A DNA stretch of 12,940 nt. It comes from Candidatus Woesearchaeota archaeon (GTDB lineage: Archaea > Nanobdellota > Nanobdellia > Woesearchaeales > ARS49). Of this stretch, positions 12,129 to 12,940 are shown in pieces. The stretch lies in the NCBI GenBank assembly GCA_016203425.1, contig JACQMU010000028.1:1-12940 (forward strand), written 5' to 3'. The position numbers were made by a program, and so were the translations under genes. Below the pieces are notes generated by a model, which was given only the letters and a program-made list of their open reading frames with translations, did no database searches and had not been told where the DNA came from. Within the stretch, counting starts at the first letter, position 1, and each line of letters opens with the position of its first letter.

Positions 12129-12940
12129 ATGGTTTTTGAGTTTAAAACAACAGCTGATATCAAGGTGTCTGACAAGATTATTGGTCAGGTTATTGGTCAG
12201 GAAGAGGCTGTTGAGGTTATGAAGAAAGCTGCTCAACAGCGTAGGCATGTTTTGCTTATTGGTGACCCTGGTACTGGGAAATCAATGTTGGGGCTTGCGT
12301 TGGCTGAAATGTTGCCTAAGGAAAAGCTTGTTGATGTTATTGCTTTTCCTAATCCTCATGATGAGAACCAGCCGATTGTTAGGACTGCTCCTGCTGGAAA
12401 GGGTCGCGAGCTTTCTGCTAAGTCGCGCATGCGTTCGATGGATGTGTTTCGTTATCAGAACTGGATTTTGATGGCGTTGGTTGTTCTTTCAATGTTTGCT
12501 CCGTGGTGGGCTCGTTCATATTATAATTCTGACGTGATTTTTGCTGCTTTTTTTATTGGTGGCATGATTTTTCTTGCTTCTTTTATGTTTTTTATTAATA
12601 TTAACAAGCGTATGGGTGGGATGCATTTGGACAATCCTAAGGTTATTGTTGATAATTTTGGCAAGAAAACAGTTCCTTTTTGGGATGCTACTGGTGCGCA
12701 TGCTGGTGCTTTGCTTGGCGATGTGCTTCATGACCCTCTCCAGTCTGGCGGTCTTGGAACTCCTGCGCATGAGCGTATTGTTGCTGGCATGATTCATAAG
12801 GCGCACATGGGTGTTTTGTTTGTTGATGAAATCGCTACTCTTGATCCTTCAACTCAGCAAGAGCTTTTAACAGCTTTGCAGGAGGGTAAGTATGCTATTA
12901 CTGGTCAGAGTGAGCGTTCTTCTGGTGCTATGGTAAGAAC
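12129..12940 (+). CDS. lonB: Archaeal membrane-bound ATP-dependent protease LonB, N-terminal part (runs off window)
   Basis: This frame is open from ATG 12129 to the window end (270 residues, incomplete). It carries Walker A GDPGTGKS (45-52), then a membrane insertion of two helices (about 112-127 and 136-157). The LonB signature follows, with GDVLHDPLQSGGLGTPAHER (197-216), and then Walker B VLFVDEI (229-235). In archaeal LonB the two helices anchor the AAA+ ring to the cytoplasmic membrane. The Ser-Lys protease domain would lie beyond 12940 and is not seen. LonB degrades abnormal and regulatory proteins, including membrane proteins. The start follows a TATA box by about 26 bases. Confidence 0.95.
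   Translation, partial: MVFEFKTTADIKVSDKIIGQVIGQEEAVEVMKKAAQQRRHVLLIGDPGTGKSMLGLALAEMLPKEKLVDVIAFPNPHDENQPIVRTAPAGKGRELSAKSRMRSMDVFRYQNWILMALVVLSMFAPWWARSYYNSDVIFAAFFIGGMIFLASFMFFININKRMGGMHLDNPKVIVDNFGKKTVPFWDATGAHAGALLGDVLHDPLQSGGLGTPAHERIVAGMIHKAHMGVLFVDEIATLDPSTQQELLTALQEGKYAITGQSERSSGAMVR

Noticed and set aside
1..12940. tRNA, rRNA, CRISPR or transposon content
   Set aside because: I saw no cloverleaf-type tRNA signature, no rRNA-like segment, no regularly spaced direct repeats and no transposase-like protein or terminal inverted repeats. Gene-free gaps are all under 150 bases.

Overview
This window looks like a piece of an archaeal chromosome, probably from a small-genome DPANN-type lineage. 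The support comes from the sequence. There is an archaeal/eukaryotic ribosomal protein eL33 (L35Ae) and the start of a membrane-type archaeal LonB protease. There is also an archaeal-type DUF112/TctA-like permease. TATA-like boxes sit about 26 bases upstream of most start codons, which is the arrangement of leaderless archaeal mRNAs. The lineage below 'Archaea' is my inference. I saw no rRNA, tRNA, CRISPR array or insertion sequence.

Layout, left to right. Positions 1-706 hold a plus-strand cluster: the tail of an unknown gene, a 51-residue basic protein and a four-helix membrane protein. eL33 (minus) and a 162-residue unknown protein (plus) diverge from about 971-1055. An operon on the minus strand (3003 to 1535) encodes a membrane-anchored OB-fold protein and the DUF112/TctA-like permease. 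Divergent from it is a lipoprotein (3149-4018) with the conserved residues expected of the Tiki/TraB/ChaN/EreA superfamily. Converging on that is a 744-residue helical, probably exported protein (6263 to 4029). A RecB/Cas4-like PD-(D/E)XK nuclease (6372-7202) and a RelB/RelE-type toxin-antitoxin pair (7243-7721) follow on the plus strand. Then come two minus-strand genes of unknown function (9572 to 7712); the second combines a coiled coil, a duplicated domain and a C-terminal winged-helix-like region. A five-helix membrane protein (9648-10364), a calcineurin-like metallophosphoesterase (11236 to 10361), an acidic helical protein (11990 to 11313) and LonB (12129 to the window end) complete the set.

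How it works together: the envelope is the main theme. It accounts for two likely exported or lipid-anchored proteins, a membrane OB-fold protein, a permease, two further multi-helix membrane proteins and the membrane protease LonB. No single pathway is evident. The most unusual parts are the convergent exported-protein pair (3149-6263), the modular 459-residue protein (7712-9091) and the very regular transcription architecture. The first genes of transcription units appear leaderless, while genes inside the first cluster carry Shine-Dalgarno sites. Tail-to-tail gene pairs abut or overlap at their stop codons. The plus strand is rich in T and G whichever strand is coding, which suggests a replication-linked strand bias.
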